From Deinococcus deserti VCD115 (lineage in GTDB: Bacteria; Deinococcota; Deinococci; Deinococcales; Deinococcaceae), in contig NC_012528.1 of assembly GCF_000020685.1 (NCBI RefSeq), positions 332,460 through 396,459 of the forward strand: a DNA stretch of 64,000 nt, read 5' to 3'. Positions 9,184-17,970 of the stretch are shown in pieces; the stretch's first letter is position 1, and the number at the start of each line of letters is the position of its first letter. The position numbers and the translations under genes are program-made. Below the pieces are notes generated by a model. The model saw nothing but the letters and a program-made list of their open reading frames with translations. It had not been told where the DNA came from and did not search any database.

Positions 9184-9849
9184 GTGTCAGAGACAGAAGC
9201 CGACCATATCCATCTCCTGGCGCAGCTCCAGCAGATCGCCCAGGGACTTGCCGAGACGTTCGCACCATTCTGTGAGGTGGTGGTGCACGATCTGACCTGC
9301 CCAGACCATGCGGTGATCGCGATCCACAACAACCTCTCGGGACGTGAACACCATCAGCCCGCCACAGAGCTGGGGCTGGCCCGTATTCAGGACTCCCAGT
9401 ACCCGCAGATCATCACCAATTACGCCAACCGCTTCGCCGATGGCCGCCCAGCCAAAAGCACGTCTATCGGCATCAAAGACTCCCGGGGCAGTTATGTGGC
9501 CGCGCTTTGCCTGAACATTGACCTGACGGTTTTCCGCAGCCTGCAAAGCGTCATTGAATCTTTCGTGCAGCTGGACAATACAGTCAGCGTTCAGGAATCC
9601 CTCGAGCCCGCGGGGGCAGAGCTTCTCCGGGCGCACATGGACCAGTTTGCCGCCAGACGCGGCACCGTACCCCAGGCTCTCAAGGTTGAAGACAGGCGAA
9701 CACTCGTGAAAGAACTCAAAGCTGGCGGCCACCTGCAGGTGCGGCGAGCGATGGAAATCGTGGCGTCTCACCTTGGGGTTTCGCGGGCAGCAGCCTACAG
9801 CTATGCGAAAATATCACCGGGTGACCAGCTCAGGTCGCGTCGACCATAA
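9184..9849 (+). CDS. YheO/DauR-type transcriptional regulator
   Basis: A 221-residue regulator with an N-terminal YheO-like PAS domain (residues about 10-120, with the typical VVVHDL and IGIKDSRGSYVAALCLNID segments) and a C-terminal helix-turn-helix (residues about 165-210, ending VASHLGVSRAAAYSYAK). DauR of this family controls a D-arginine catabolic operon that itself contains a cyclodeaminase-family enzyme. Here the gene diverges from the dehydratase-cyclodeaminase pair, so it most likely senses the same amino acid and controls that pair. The start is a GTG 6 nt after a TAAAAT box. Confidence 0.85.
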   Translation: MSETEADHIHLLAQLQQIAQGLAETFAPFCEVVVHDLTCPDHAVIAIHNNLSGREHHQPATELGLARIQDSQYPQIITNYANRFADGRPAKSTSIGIKDSRGSYVAALCLNIDLTVFRSLQSVIESFVQLDNTVSVQESLEPAGAELLRAHMDQFAARRGTVPQALKVEDRRTLVKELKAGGHLQVRRAMEIVASHLGVSRAAAYSYAKISPGDQLRSRRP

Positions 9850-10386
9850 CTGTTTGGTGGTGAATTGTCCGGCACAGTTCAAAAGCCTCATACGTGTGCA
9901 GGCGAAAGGTAAGGCTGAAGCAACCGCCTGGTGTGCGCTCACGGACATGCCGTCCAGCCGGCGTCACTTTGCCGGATGACGGGTCAATGGGCTATGTCAG
10001 CTTGAGGTTACCGTCCACGGCGCCCCTCTCTGAAAAGGGGCTTGCTGGCGGATATCCGAAGAATCTCTTCCCAGCGTTTACGCCGATGGAGCAGATCGTT
10101 CCTAGTTGCGAGGGAATGCAGCAGGCCTCTGCGCATCGCTTACGGGGACTGATGAGCGGCCAAAACGACGTGACGGTGCTGCGCGGAGCGATTCAACGGT
10201 TGCAGCTCATCGACCGGGTTGAATCTAAGGACGTGTAAACTACAGAGCTTTCATAAGTGACTTCAAAAGGACGTCTTCACAAGGCAGTCCGAGCGTGAGC
10301 GCTGGCTCAAGTCGAACCTCAGAGACGATAAACCGCGTCGACTTAGCTTTCATATCTTCTGTCGCGTCCGGTCAGAGAATAGGCAA
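9850..10386. other. Intergenic region, no convincing gene
   Basis: An open frame at about 9894-10238 on the + strand has an odd composition and no start context. It may be debris, but no family could be recognised. The right part should carry the promoter of the small secreted protein. Confidence 0.4.
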
Positions 10387-10866
10387 ATGTTTCGCATGCG
10401 CCCGGCTCTTGTATTGACTTCAGCCCTCGTCATTGCTGCACCTCTCCAGAGCGCCCACGCCACAGCCCTTGAGAAAGCAAAATTTGTCTTTCACCTTGGC
10501 GCAGCGTATTACGCATTCAACACCTGGGTCTGGAAGCCATACCGTCAGTACAAGTTCCAGGTAGGAGCACCAAACCAGAAAACGAATATTGTCAAAGCCG
10601 GCGCCGCCCTTCTGTTCGCCGGCTATCAGGTAAATTCAGCCATCAAAATGACCAGAAATACCCAGGATCCCTTCCTGAAGAGCATCGGTGGCCTTTTGCC
10701 CAACTTCAGGAAATCACTCACTGCTGTTGGAAACGATCTTAAACAGGGGCGCTTCAATGAGCAGGGAATTCAGCAACTGAACCGCAGCGCCACGCAGCTG
10801 CTCAACGCTGCTCAGCAGCAGGGACAAACCATCCGGCCTGTCGCTGTGCCTATCCCAGGTTTGTAA
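10387..10866 (+). CDS. Small exported protein of unknown function
   Basis: A 159-residue protein with a clear Sec signal peptide: basic MFRMR, a hydrophobic core, and a likely cleavage after AHA near residue 26. The mature part is basic, with two moderately hydrophobic stretches (residues about 33-45 and 72-82) and a Gln/Asn-rich C-terminus (LLNAAQQQGQ). No family is recognised. It is flanked downstream by an insertion sequence that did not interrupt it. Confidence 0.6.
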   Translation: MFRMRPALVLTSALVIAAPLQSAHATALEKAKFVFHLGAAYYAFNTWVWKPYRQYKFQVGAPNQKTNIVKAGAALLFAGYQVNSAIKMTRNTQDPFLKSIGGLLPNFRKSLTAVGNDLKQGRFNEQGIQQLNRSATQLLNAAQQQGQTIRPVAVPIPGL

Positions 10867-11050
10867 GTTCTGGCTTGGAGGGGGGCAGCTCGGTACTGCT
10901 TCCCTTCTTCGTTTCTATCTGGGCCCACTCGTGCCCTGTTCCTGGATGCCGCCATCAGAACAATAAGTATTGTTTTTCGCCGTAGAAAGTAAGTTGAAAT
11001 AATATTCAGAGAACGAATCTGTTTTTAACGTTCTTCTGGAACCAGACTCT

Positions 11051-11907
11051 CTGGAAACCCCGTTTAGGGCCTGAATCAGGGCAGCTGGTTCACCTGTAGG
11101 TCAATAAAAATGGAGTCGGTATGGCTAGATACCGACTCCACCACAGTTTAGGCCGTCGTCGCGTCATCCGCACCCTCTGGCGTTGGGGCAGAAAGCATTT
11201 CAGCGACCATAGGAGCTGCCGGCATCAGAAGGTGACAGATGCATTCCTCGTCGCGCTTCTCCTGTCGCGGTATGTCTTCAAACATCCGTACCCGTCCATC
11301 TGGTGGAACATCCTGAGGGAAGACCGGCCCGGTCTTCCCAGTTACACCCAGGCGTTCACCCGCGGCCAGCGTCTCCTGGAGCATCTTGAGGCTCTCGTCA
11401 GTCCACCTTTGCCCTGTACAGATGTCGTGGTGGACTCCATGCCACTCCCGGTGTGTCGTCCAAAACGAGGGAAACGCTGCGCGTTTCCTGGTGCGCGGTG
11501 GGGCTACGGGACCCAGGGCGATTTCTTCGGCTTCAAACTCCACGCCTGGGTCTCACCCGCTGGCCAAGTGATGCAGTACCTCATCCGACCAGCCAACCTG
11601 CACGACACGACCGTCGCCTACGAGCTCAACCGACGCTGGGCGGACTTCGGCGGACCCCGAGTGATCGGGGATAAGGGGTACTGCGCGTTGGGGTTCATCT
11701 ATCCACCCAAGAAAAATACGCGCTACGACACCAGGTGGCGGGAAGACCACCATCCGAAATTACGTAAACGCATCGAAACCGTGTTCTCTCAGTTGGTGGA
11801 AGCCCAGGTTCGTTCCGTTCAGTCTAAAACCCTGACCTCATTGCGGCTCCGCGTCGTCCTGGCCGTACTCGCCCACAACCTCATGCACCGCTAAACGGGG
11901 TCTGGAA
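11051..11907 (+). mobile_element. Intact IS982-family insertion sequence with 6-bp target duplication
   Basis: The element spans 11057-11901 (845 bp) and is bounded by the inverted repeat ACCCCGTTTAG (11057-11067) and its complement (11891-11901). The 6-bp direct repeat CTGGAA lies immediately outside both ends (11051-11056 and 11902-11907). One transposase gene fills it and its stop codon lies inside the right repeat. Perfect ends and target duplication indicate recent insertion. Confidence 0.85.
11121..11894 (+). CDS. IS982-family transposase
   Basis: A 257-residue DDE transposase. The first catalytic Asp is in VVVDSMPLPVC (about residue 103), the second in VIGDKGY (about residue 182), and the Glu is probably in RIETVFSQL (about residue 225). 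The order and spacing match IS982-type enzymes. The reading frame is uninterrupted and the last codon overlaps the right inverted repeat, so the protein is likely functional. Confidence 0.85.
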   Translation: MARYRLHHSLGRRRVIRTLWRWGRKHFSDHRSCRHQKVTDAFLVALLLSRYVFKHPYPSIWWNILREDRPGLPSYTQAFTRGQRLLEHLEALVSPPLPCTDVVVDSMPLPVCRPKRGKRCAFPGARWGYGTQGDFFGFKLHAWVSPAGQVMQYLIRPANLHDTTVAYELNRRWADFGGPRVIGDKGYCALGFIYPPKKNTRYDTRWREDHHPKLRKRIETVFSQLVEAQVRSVQSKTLTSLRLRVVLAVLAHNLMHR

Positions 11908-12402
11908 GTTTGGTCCCGGTCAGAATGATCTGGGAGGGCTATGCTCCGTTTTCAAGCAGCGCAGGAAGCATCTGCGCTGCTCTACACGGGGAGCTGGCGC
12001 GACTTCGATGGTGTTCTCAGCGGCTTCAGAAAGCGGAAGGCTTGGCAAACGTGCACAGATATGCACGAATGGTCGGCAGAATCGTCTTGCTACCACTCAA
12101 TTGGATTGTCGCGGCAGCAGCCATGTCCGGTCTGTAACACTGGCTGGAAGTCAAGAGAGGCTTAAATGGTATCTGTTACAGATTAAGCAGCTGTTCCCTG
12201 CCTTGACGTTCATGTGACATCTCCTGCCCTCTTCGATTTAGCCATAAACACAACAAAACTCGTTTGCCTGGACCGATCATGGCCAGCAAAAACCCGTCAA
12301 TGACCTGGGCGTCTCTCTACCATCAGGATGGACCGTCAAGATACGCACTGATTCATTGAGTGGGTTTGGTCTCGTCCGGAACCTATCAAATAGAATAGAT
12401 CT
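11908..12402. other. Intergenic region upstream of the arsenic operon
   Basis: No convincing gene was seen. Two opposed copies of a GTTACAGA-like word occur (near 12134 and 12174). The right end carries the arsR promoter: TAGAAT (12391-12396), exactly 6 nt before the ATG, next to the palindrome ATAGATCTAT that overlaps the start codon and is a candidate ArsR operator. Confidence 0.45.
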
Positions 12403-12723
12403 ATGACCGCACTCGAATCGCCAAGCATTCTGGATCAGGTCAAGGCCCTGTCGCATGAAATCCGCTACGACCTGATCCGCCACCTGGCCCAGGGTGAGCG
12501 ATGCGTCTGTGACCTGGAAGAGCTGCTGGAGCTACCCCAGTCGAAGGTGTCATATCACCTTGGTATTTTGAAAGATGCGGAACTTGTCCGGTCTGAGCAG
12601 CGAGGAAAAAACACCTATTACACCCTGAAGCAAGAACAGCTGTTTCTACTGGGCGGAGGTCTGTTAACCGAGATATTTACAGACCGTGTCTCCTTGACGG
12701 AACAAAAGAAATCAATATGCTGA
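12403..12723 (+). CDS. arsR: ArsR-family arsenic-responsive repressor
   Basis: A 106-residue winged-helix repressor. The metalloid-binding motif ERCVCDL gives Cys34 and Cys36 at the start of the helix that precedes the recognition helix (LPQSKVSYHLGILKDAELV). In this family As(III) binding to such thiolates releases the operator. It is the first gene of an operon with arsC (7 nt gap) and an aquaporin. The start lies 6 nt after TAGAAT, so the transcript is probably leaderless, and the palindrome ATAGATCTAT over the start codon would allow tight self-repression. Confidence 0.9.
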   Translation: MTALESPSILDQVKALSHEIRYDLIRHLAQGERCVCDLEELLELPQSKVSYHLGILKDAELVRSEQRGKNTYYTLKQEQLFLLGGGLLTEIFTDRVSLTEQKKSIC

Positions 12724-12730
12724 AGGCACG

Positions 12731-13192
12731 ATGACCCGAGTCCTGATTCTCTGCACCCACAACAGTGCCCGTTCCCAGATGGCCGAGGCACTGACCCGTG
12801 AGGCGGCCCGGAAGGCTGGCGTTGACCTTGAAGTCTATTCTGCCGGGACTGAAGCCACCTGCGTCAAGGACGACGCCAGAACCGTCATTGCCGAACTTGG
12901 ACTGAGCCTGGACACCCACACCAGCAAGACACTCTTTGACGTGCCTGAACCTCAGAATTTCGATTACGTCGTGACCGTATGTGACAGCGCCGCCGAAGCC
13001 TGCCCGGTCTACCCGGGCAAGACCACCCGCAGGCATTATCCGTTTGTCGATCCGAGTGGCGGCAGTCTCGACCGCTGGCGCGCCGTGCGGGACCAGCTTC
13101 AGACGCAGTTCGAGGCTTTTGTGGCGGCGCTCAAAAATGGCCATCGGGTTCCGGATTCTTATACTGACAGTCCGGCCGTGACGGTCGCCTGA
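12731..13192 (+). CDS. arsC: Arsenate reductase, thioredoxin-coupled type
   Basis: A 153-residue low-molecular-weight phosphatase-fold enzyme that reduces arsenate to arsenite. The P-loop CTHNSARS contains nucleophile Cys8, and the two resolving cysteines appear as CDSAAEAC (Cys84 and Cys91) with the same spacing as Cys82/Cys89 of the staphylococcal enzyme. An extra Cys44 is present. The DPSGG loop holds the general acid Asp. It lies between arsR and the aquaporin with only one base separating it from the latter. Confidence 0.92.
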   Translation: MTRVLILCTHNSARSQMAEALTREAARKAGVDLEVYSAGTEATCVKDDARTVIAELGLSLDTHTSKTLFDVPEPQNFDYVVTVCDSAAEACPVYPGKTTRRHYPFVDPSGGSLDRWRAVRDQLQTQFEAFVAALKNGHRVPDSYTDSPAVTVA

Positions 13193-13193
13193 G

Positions 13194-13892
13194 ATGACTC
13201 TGCCTACGCCGGTCCCTCTTTCCCGCGCCCTGGCTGCGGAAGGCATCGGAACCTTCGCCCTGGTGTTCTTCGGCCCAGGTGCGGCGGTGGTCCAGGCACA
13301 GACGGGAGCGCTCGGGCATCTGGGTGTCGCGGTTGTGTTCGGCCTGACGGTCACGGCGGTCATCGCAGCACTTGCACCGATCAGCGGGGCGCACATCAAC
13401 CCGGCCGCCACCTTCGCCCTCACCCTCGCCGGTAGGTTTCCACGGGAACGCGTCCTGCCTTATGTCGCGGCGCAGCTGCTTGCCGCGGCGCTCGCCGGGT
13501 TTGTGCTGCTGGCCCTCTTCGGAATGAAGGGCGACCTGGGGGTGACGGTCCCATCCGGCAGCGTTGCGCAGGCATTTGTTCTGGAACTGACGCTCACGTT
13601 TTTCCTGTTGCTTGTTGCCCTGCGCTCCGGCCTGCCCTGGGTGGTCGGAGGGGTGGTGGCTCTGGAGGCCGCCATGGGCGGCCCCATGACCGGGGCGAGC
13701 ATGAATCCGGCGCGGTCTTTCGGTCCATCCCTGGCCAGCGGCATCTGGACCGCGCACTGGCTGTACTGGGCCGCACCACTGATGGGCGCCGGGCTGGCCG
13801 TTGCTGCCAACCATTTTCTTAACCCCACCGAACCGGTCGAGACGGCGCCACATCAGGCGCAGGAGTTCGTGCCTACCGAAAAACCGACATGA
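13194..13892 (+). CDS. Aquaglyceroporin of the arsenic operon (AqpS-like)
   Basis: A 232-residue MIP-family channel with six membrane helices and both signature motifs: HINPAATF in the first half and MNPARSFG in the second. It starts one base after the arsC stop. As no arsB or acr3 efflux pump is nearby, the likely scheme is the one known from rhizobial AqpS: arsenate is reduced by ArsC and the resulting As(OH)3 leaves down its gradient through the channel. The assignment as an arsenite channel comes from context; the sequence alone shows only a MIP channel. Confidence 0.88.
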   Translation: MTLPTPVPLSRALAAEGIGTFALVFFGPGAAVVQAQTGALGHLGVAVVFGLTVTAVIAALAPISGAHINPAATFALTLAGRFPRERVLPYVAAQLLAAALAGFVLLALFGMKGDLGVTVPSGSVAQAFVLELTLTFFLLLVALRSGLPWVVGGVVALEAAMGGPMTGASMNPARSFGPSLASGIWTAHWLYWAAPLMGAGLAVAANHFLNPTEPVETAPHQAQEFVPTEKPT

Positions 13893-13949
13893 CGTCCCCG
13901 ACCGGTAAAGCACTTCTTTGTTGGGCCATGGATGCCCGCTCTTTACCGT

Positions 13950-14041
13950 CTGACGCTCTGCCCGGGGAGCATGAATGCGAATGCTGGGATATAAGTGCCG
14001 GTGGACCTGAAACGAGTGAGAGGCACCGGGCAGAGCGTCAG
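13950..14041. repeat. Long-range 16-bp inverted repeat
   Basis: CTGACGCTCTGCCCGG (13950-13965) and CCGGGCAGAGCGTCAG (14026-14041) are exact complements around a 60-nt interior. It lies between the aquaporin and phosphoesterase genes, on the same strand as both. It could be a terminator with an elaborate loop or a structured leader. No riboswitch class was recognised. Confidence 0.5.
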
Positions 14042-14145
14042 CCGCACAACAAACACAGCCTGAACCAGGGACTGTGGCCGGTCGCTTTCCGACAGGTACA
14101 GGACATCGTCGGAACCGCGAACATGCGTTGCGCGCAGGAGCAGAT

Positions 14146-14871
14146 ATGAAAATAGCGGTGTTCGGAGATGTTCATGGCAACCGTTTCGCGCTCGAAGCTG
14201 TGGTTCAGGACATCGAACAGCACCAGCCGGACATGTGGCTGAACCTGGGCGACCAGCTCTTCGGTGGGGCAGACCCGGTGGGGGCGTGGCAGGTCCAGCA
14301 GGAGCTCCGGGCTAAGTACGGCGCGCTGGAAGTACGTGGGAACACAGATGAACGACTTGGGCAGGACCTTACCGAAACAACCGAGAAGCGGGCGATGCTT
14401 GAGTGGCTGCACAGCATTCTTCCAGAAGATGCCGCGGCGCACGTGGCGGGCCTGCCGACCAGCGTCACTGTGGCGGACGGCCAGGTGATCGCTGCACACG
14501 GCGCGCCCGACAGTGCCTGGACGTACCTGCTGCTTGACGGCAAGGCCTGGGCGACTAACGACCTGATCCTGGAGCGGCTAGGAGACACCGGAAAGGCGCG
14601 CGTGGTGATCGTTGGACACTCTCATCAGGAGCATGTCCGGCAGATCGGCCAGGTGACAGTGGTGAATGCTGGTGCCGTCAGCCGCCAGAAGGACGGCTGT
14701 CCCCTGGCCCGGTGGGTACTTCTGGAAGGTCATAACGGTATCTGGAATGTTACGTTCCGCAGGGTCACCTACAACGTGGAGGCAGCGGCACGGTGGGCTG
14801 AGCAACACGCCCACAAAGGCGCCCAGGAGGCAGTACAGTTAAGAACCGGTGCGCCGCACAAAAAACCCTGA
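14146..14871 (+). CDS. Calcineurin-like phosphoesterase (YfcE/MJ0936 type)
   Basis: A 241-residue metallophosphoesterase. The metal-binding motifs appear in order: GDVHGN near residue 7, GDQLFGG near 38, GNTDE near 65, AAHGAP near 120 and VVIVGHSHQEH near 155, then NAGAV. The ATG at 14146 has CAGGAG upstream and begins with the MKIAVFGDVHGN family N-terminus; a longer frame from 14074 has no support. The physiological substrate (a phosphodiester or protein phosphate) cannot be told. Confidence 0.85.
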   Translation: MKIAVFGDVHGNRFALEAVVQDIEQHQPDMWLNLGDQLFGGADPVGAWQVQQELRAKYGALEVRGNTDERLGQDLTETTEKRAMLEWLHSILPEDAAAHVAGLPTSVTVADGQVIAAHGAPDSAWTYLLLDGKAWATNDLILERLGDTGKARVVIVGHSHQEHVRQIGQVTVVNAGAVSRQKDGCPLARWVLLEGHNGIWNVTFRRVTYNVEAAARWAEQHAHKGAQEAVQLRTGAPHKKP

Positions 14872-14955
14872 GCAACCGTGCCTGTCGGTGATCGTGTCGA
14901 TCAGCCTCCAGCTGACCTGATGGCTGGTGCTCACCGTGACACGGCGACACTGCAC

Positions 14956-17691
14956 TCAGGGCGGGGGCTGGAGCGGACCAGTCCTGGGCAAGCTGACCGA
15001 AAAGGCGGCACCTTCGCCTACAGCGCCTTTCGCCCAGGCCTGGCCTCCATGCCGCGCCATGATGCGCCGCACATTTGCCAGGCCCACGCCGGTCCCCTCG
15101 AACTCCTCCTGCAGATGAAGGCGCTGGAATACACCAAACAATTTGTCGGCGTACCGGGCATCGAAGCCCACTCCATTGTCCTGAACCGTCAAGACAGTGA
15201 ACTCCGGACGCTCCTCCGCGCGGACCTCAATCACCGCGTGTTCTCGTGTGCGGGTGTACTTCAGCGCGTTCGAAATCAGGTTCAGTAACACCTGCCGCAT
15301 CAGAGCCTGATCCGCCCACACCTTCGGCAGGGGGTCCACCAGCCAGGAAATGTCCCGCCCCCGGAGGTCCGGCAGCAACTCTGCACGGACATCCGTCAGC
15401 AGAGCCCCCAGGTCGATCAGCTGGATCTGCAGGGGCTGGCGGGCGCTGCGGGACAGATCGAGCATCGCGTCAATGAGGTTGTTCATCCGCTGCGCCGACT
15501 GCTCGATCACCGTCAGGTAGCGGGCCACCTTCGGGTCCAGCGGCGTGTCCAGCGCCTTCCGGAGCAGGCTGGTGAATCCAGCGATATGGCGCACGGGGGT
15601 TCTGAGATCGTGACTGACGCTGTAGGCGAACGATTCAAGCTCCTTGTTTGCCTCTCCCAGAGCCTGCGTCCGAGCATTCAGGGCATCCCGATGCTCAGTG
15701 AGCTGCTGCGTGAAATCCGCGCGTTCCAGTGCAAGGCTCAAACTGCGCATCGTCGTTTCGAGCAGCGCCCGGTCGACAGCCGTCCAGGCGCGCTGATGAA
15801 ACAAAGCGATCACGAACATGCCGACGGTGACGCCCTGCATCCGGAGCGGCAGGGTCGCCACGGCCTGAATGTGCTGCACCATTTCCTTGGGGCTGTCGCT
15901 GCCGTGGACATACGCGTCCTGATAGAAGGGCTCATCGGTGATCAGCGGAGTAGCCAGACTGGGCACATCATGAGCAAAACCAGCGTCGATCAGGGTCTGC
16001 AGCCCTTCGTCACCGATCTCCCCCACCTGGGATTTCGCACGCCATCGTCCTTCTTCCAGCTCGTAATACGCCGCGTACCCGCCAGGCAGCAGAGACAACA
16101 CAATCTGCTGCGCCCTTCGTATCAGGGCCACCCGGTCGGTTTCCACTACCAGATCCATGGACAGTTGAGCGAAGGCTTCCAGTGCCTGATTGCGGCTCTC
16201 CACTTCAGCCTGGCGAGCCGCCAGGGCGTGAGTCTGGTCGACCCGCTCCAACATCAGATTCAGGCTCCGCATCGCTGTCGCCAGCAAGGCGCGGTCAGAG
16301 CGGGACCATCCTTGATCCGGGGTCAGCGCGAAGCTGAGCACTCCACGCCGGTGGCCACCCACCGTAATGGGCAAGCTTGCGGTTGCTCTGTGGGGGGCTT
16401 CGTCACCCGTCAGGTCCCCGGCCGCAGGGCCAACTGCGGTCTGAAAGTACAGTTCACCAGTACTCCATGGAACAGACAGGGCTGGAGCCTCATGCAGCGG
16501 CAGACCAGCGTGTAAAGCGGTCTGCACCTCCGGGTTGCCGGGCTGTCCCACCTGGGAACGGACGACCCACCGAGCGTCTTCCGGCTCGTAGTACTGTGAA
16601 AACCCGGGGGCCAGCAGGCCCAGGATGACCTGTTGCGTCTCGTGAATCAGATGCAGCGGATCACTCAGTATGCCCAGGTCATGGGTAAGTGTCGCGAAGG
16701 CCTCAAGGATCCGGGTCCGGGCATCGAGTTCCGCATTCTGCTCCTGGAGAACGGCAGTGAGGTCCGCTGTTCGCAGTGCGCCCATCACCTGGCCTCTGAG
16801 CAGATTCAGGTAATCGCGGTACGGACGATCAAAACGTTTGCGTGCATTGAGACCGATTACGAGGACGCCAGGGTTGGCAGCTGCAGTACTCTCCTGCGCC
16901 AGCGGCAGAATGGCCACCTGGGTCACAGGTTCAGGCCACGGCCCCACCGTAAGTGGTGAAATGGACTCTACTCGGACCTCGGCTCCGCCTCGCCATGCTT
17001 CAGGAAGGACCGCAAATGTATCAAGGAGTGCCGCATCGAGTCCTGCAGCCGCCTGCAGCCTCAGTTCCTGGGCATCTGGGAGATACAGCAGGGTGAACGG
17101 CAGGTCATGCGGATTGTTCAACTCCCCCTGAACAATGGCGGAGGCGATCTGTGACAGGTCGCTTGACCCAAGCAGGCCGGACGCGAGAGCAGCCAACGTT
17201 TCGGTGCGCCGGATACTCAACACCCGCTCGGTGGTTTCGCTGACGCTGGCCAGCATTCCTTCCACGTGAGTCTCGCCGTGGATGGGCGTGTAACTGACGT
17301 CGAAATAGCATTCTTCCAGGTATCCGTCGCGGAACAGAGGCACCAGGATATCCACAAAGGCGACGCCCTCGCCCCGCTCGAGCACCGCATCGAAGTAAGG
17401 CTTAAGGCCTGGATAGCCGTCATGCTCAAAAATGTCCGCTGTCCGCCGGCCAAGCGCGCCAGGGTGCTTGTCGGCGCCCAGAATGGGTCGGTACGCATCG
17501 TTGTAAATGGCAATCAGGTCATGGGTCCAGCCGACATACATGGGTTGCTTGGAGGTGAGCATCAGCTCGATGTACGTGCGCAGGCGCGGGGACCAGTGGT
17601 CAGGCGGTCCGAGGGAAGTGCTGGACCAGTCAACCTCGCGCATCAGGGCGCCCATCTCTCCCCCGTGTTCAAAAAGTGAACGCCCGGTCAT
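14956..17691 (-). CDS. Multi-GAF sensor histidine kinase
   Basis: A 911-residue cytoplasmic kinase without membrane segments. An N-terminal PAS-like domain (residues about 20-160; WSPRLRTYIELMLTSKQPM) is followed by three GAF-type regions (about 165-310, 330-475, 505-650) separated by short coiled coils, then the phytochrome-type kinase core: H-box SVSHDLRTPVRH (His about 694), N-box NLISNALKYTR, G1 QDNGVGF and G2 GTGVGL. The GAFs lack a phytochrome PxSDIP motif and no chromophore Cys is evident. The response regulator at 17971-18423 is upstream on the same strand and may be its partner. Confidence 0.87.
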   Translation of the reverse strand: MTGRSLFEHGGEMGALMREVDWSSTSLGPPDHWSPRLRTYIELMLTSKQPMYVGWTHDLIAIYNDAYRPILGADKHPGALGRRTADIFEHDGYPGLKPYFDAVLERGEGVAFVDILVPLFRDGYLEECYFDVSYTPIHGETHVEGMLASVSETTERVLSIRRTETLAALASGLLGSSDLSQIASAIVQGELNNPHDLPFTLLYLPDAQELRLQAAAGLDAALLDTFAVLPEAWRGGAEVRVESISPLTVGPWPEPVTQVAILPLAQESTAAANPGVLVIGLNARKRFDRPYRDYLNLLRGQVMGALRTADLTAVLQEQNAELDARTRILEAFATLTHDLGILSDPLHLIHETQQVILGLLAPGFSQYYEPEDARWVVRSQVGQPGNPEVQTALHAGLPLHEAPALSVPWSTGELYFQTAVGPAAGDLTGDEAPHRATASLPITVGGHRRGVLSFALTPDQGWSRSDRALLATAMRSLNLMLERVDQTHALAARQAEVESRNQALEAFAQLSMDLVVETDRVALIRRAQQIVLSLLPGGYAAYYELEEGRWRAKSQVGEIGDEGLQTLIDAGFAHDVPSLATPLITDEPFYQDAYVHGSDSPKEMVQHIQAVATLPLRMQGVTVGMFVIALFHQRAWTAVDRALLETTMRSLSLALERADFTQQLTEHRDALNARTQALGEANKELESFAYSVSHDLRTPVRHIAGFTSLLRKALDTPLDPKVARYLTVIEQSAQRMNNLIDAMLDLSRSARQPLQIQLIDLGALLTDVRAELLPDLRGRDISWLVDPLPKVWADQALMRQVLLNLISNALKYTRTREHAVIEVRAEERPEFTVLTVQDNGVGFDARYADKLFGVFQRLHLQEEFEGTGVGLANVRRIMARHGGQAWAKGAVGEGAAFSVSLPRTGPLQPPP

Positions 17692-17970
17692 GAGAAGGGG
17701 CGCACCTGGTCAACTGTCATGCTTCCTTTTATCAGGTAAGGAAGAGCGAGGCGCAGGAAATGAGCACAGTCATCGTTCACAACACGGAGGCAGAAGTATT
17801 GTTGATTTCAGCGGGGGTGCCTGCCCTGGACAGGTAACCTGCGTGATCCGGTAAGCCGCCTTCTGAGCGGGCCAAAAGCCCGGTCATGAAACCAGTACGG
17901 TCGACAGCTTATGCACTCGCGAGAAAGCCTGGAAAGATGACCGGGCATCTGGACCCGGCGGATTGGAGCC

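Noticed and set aside
9894..10238. Possible gene after the YheO-type regulator
   Set aside because: No ribosome binding site or TANNNT box, odd composition and no recognisable motif.
13935..14060. Known riboswitch class upstream of the phosphoesterase
   Set aside because: The inverted repeat is real, but I could not match the conserved core of any riboswitch class.
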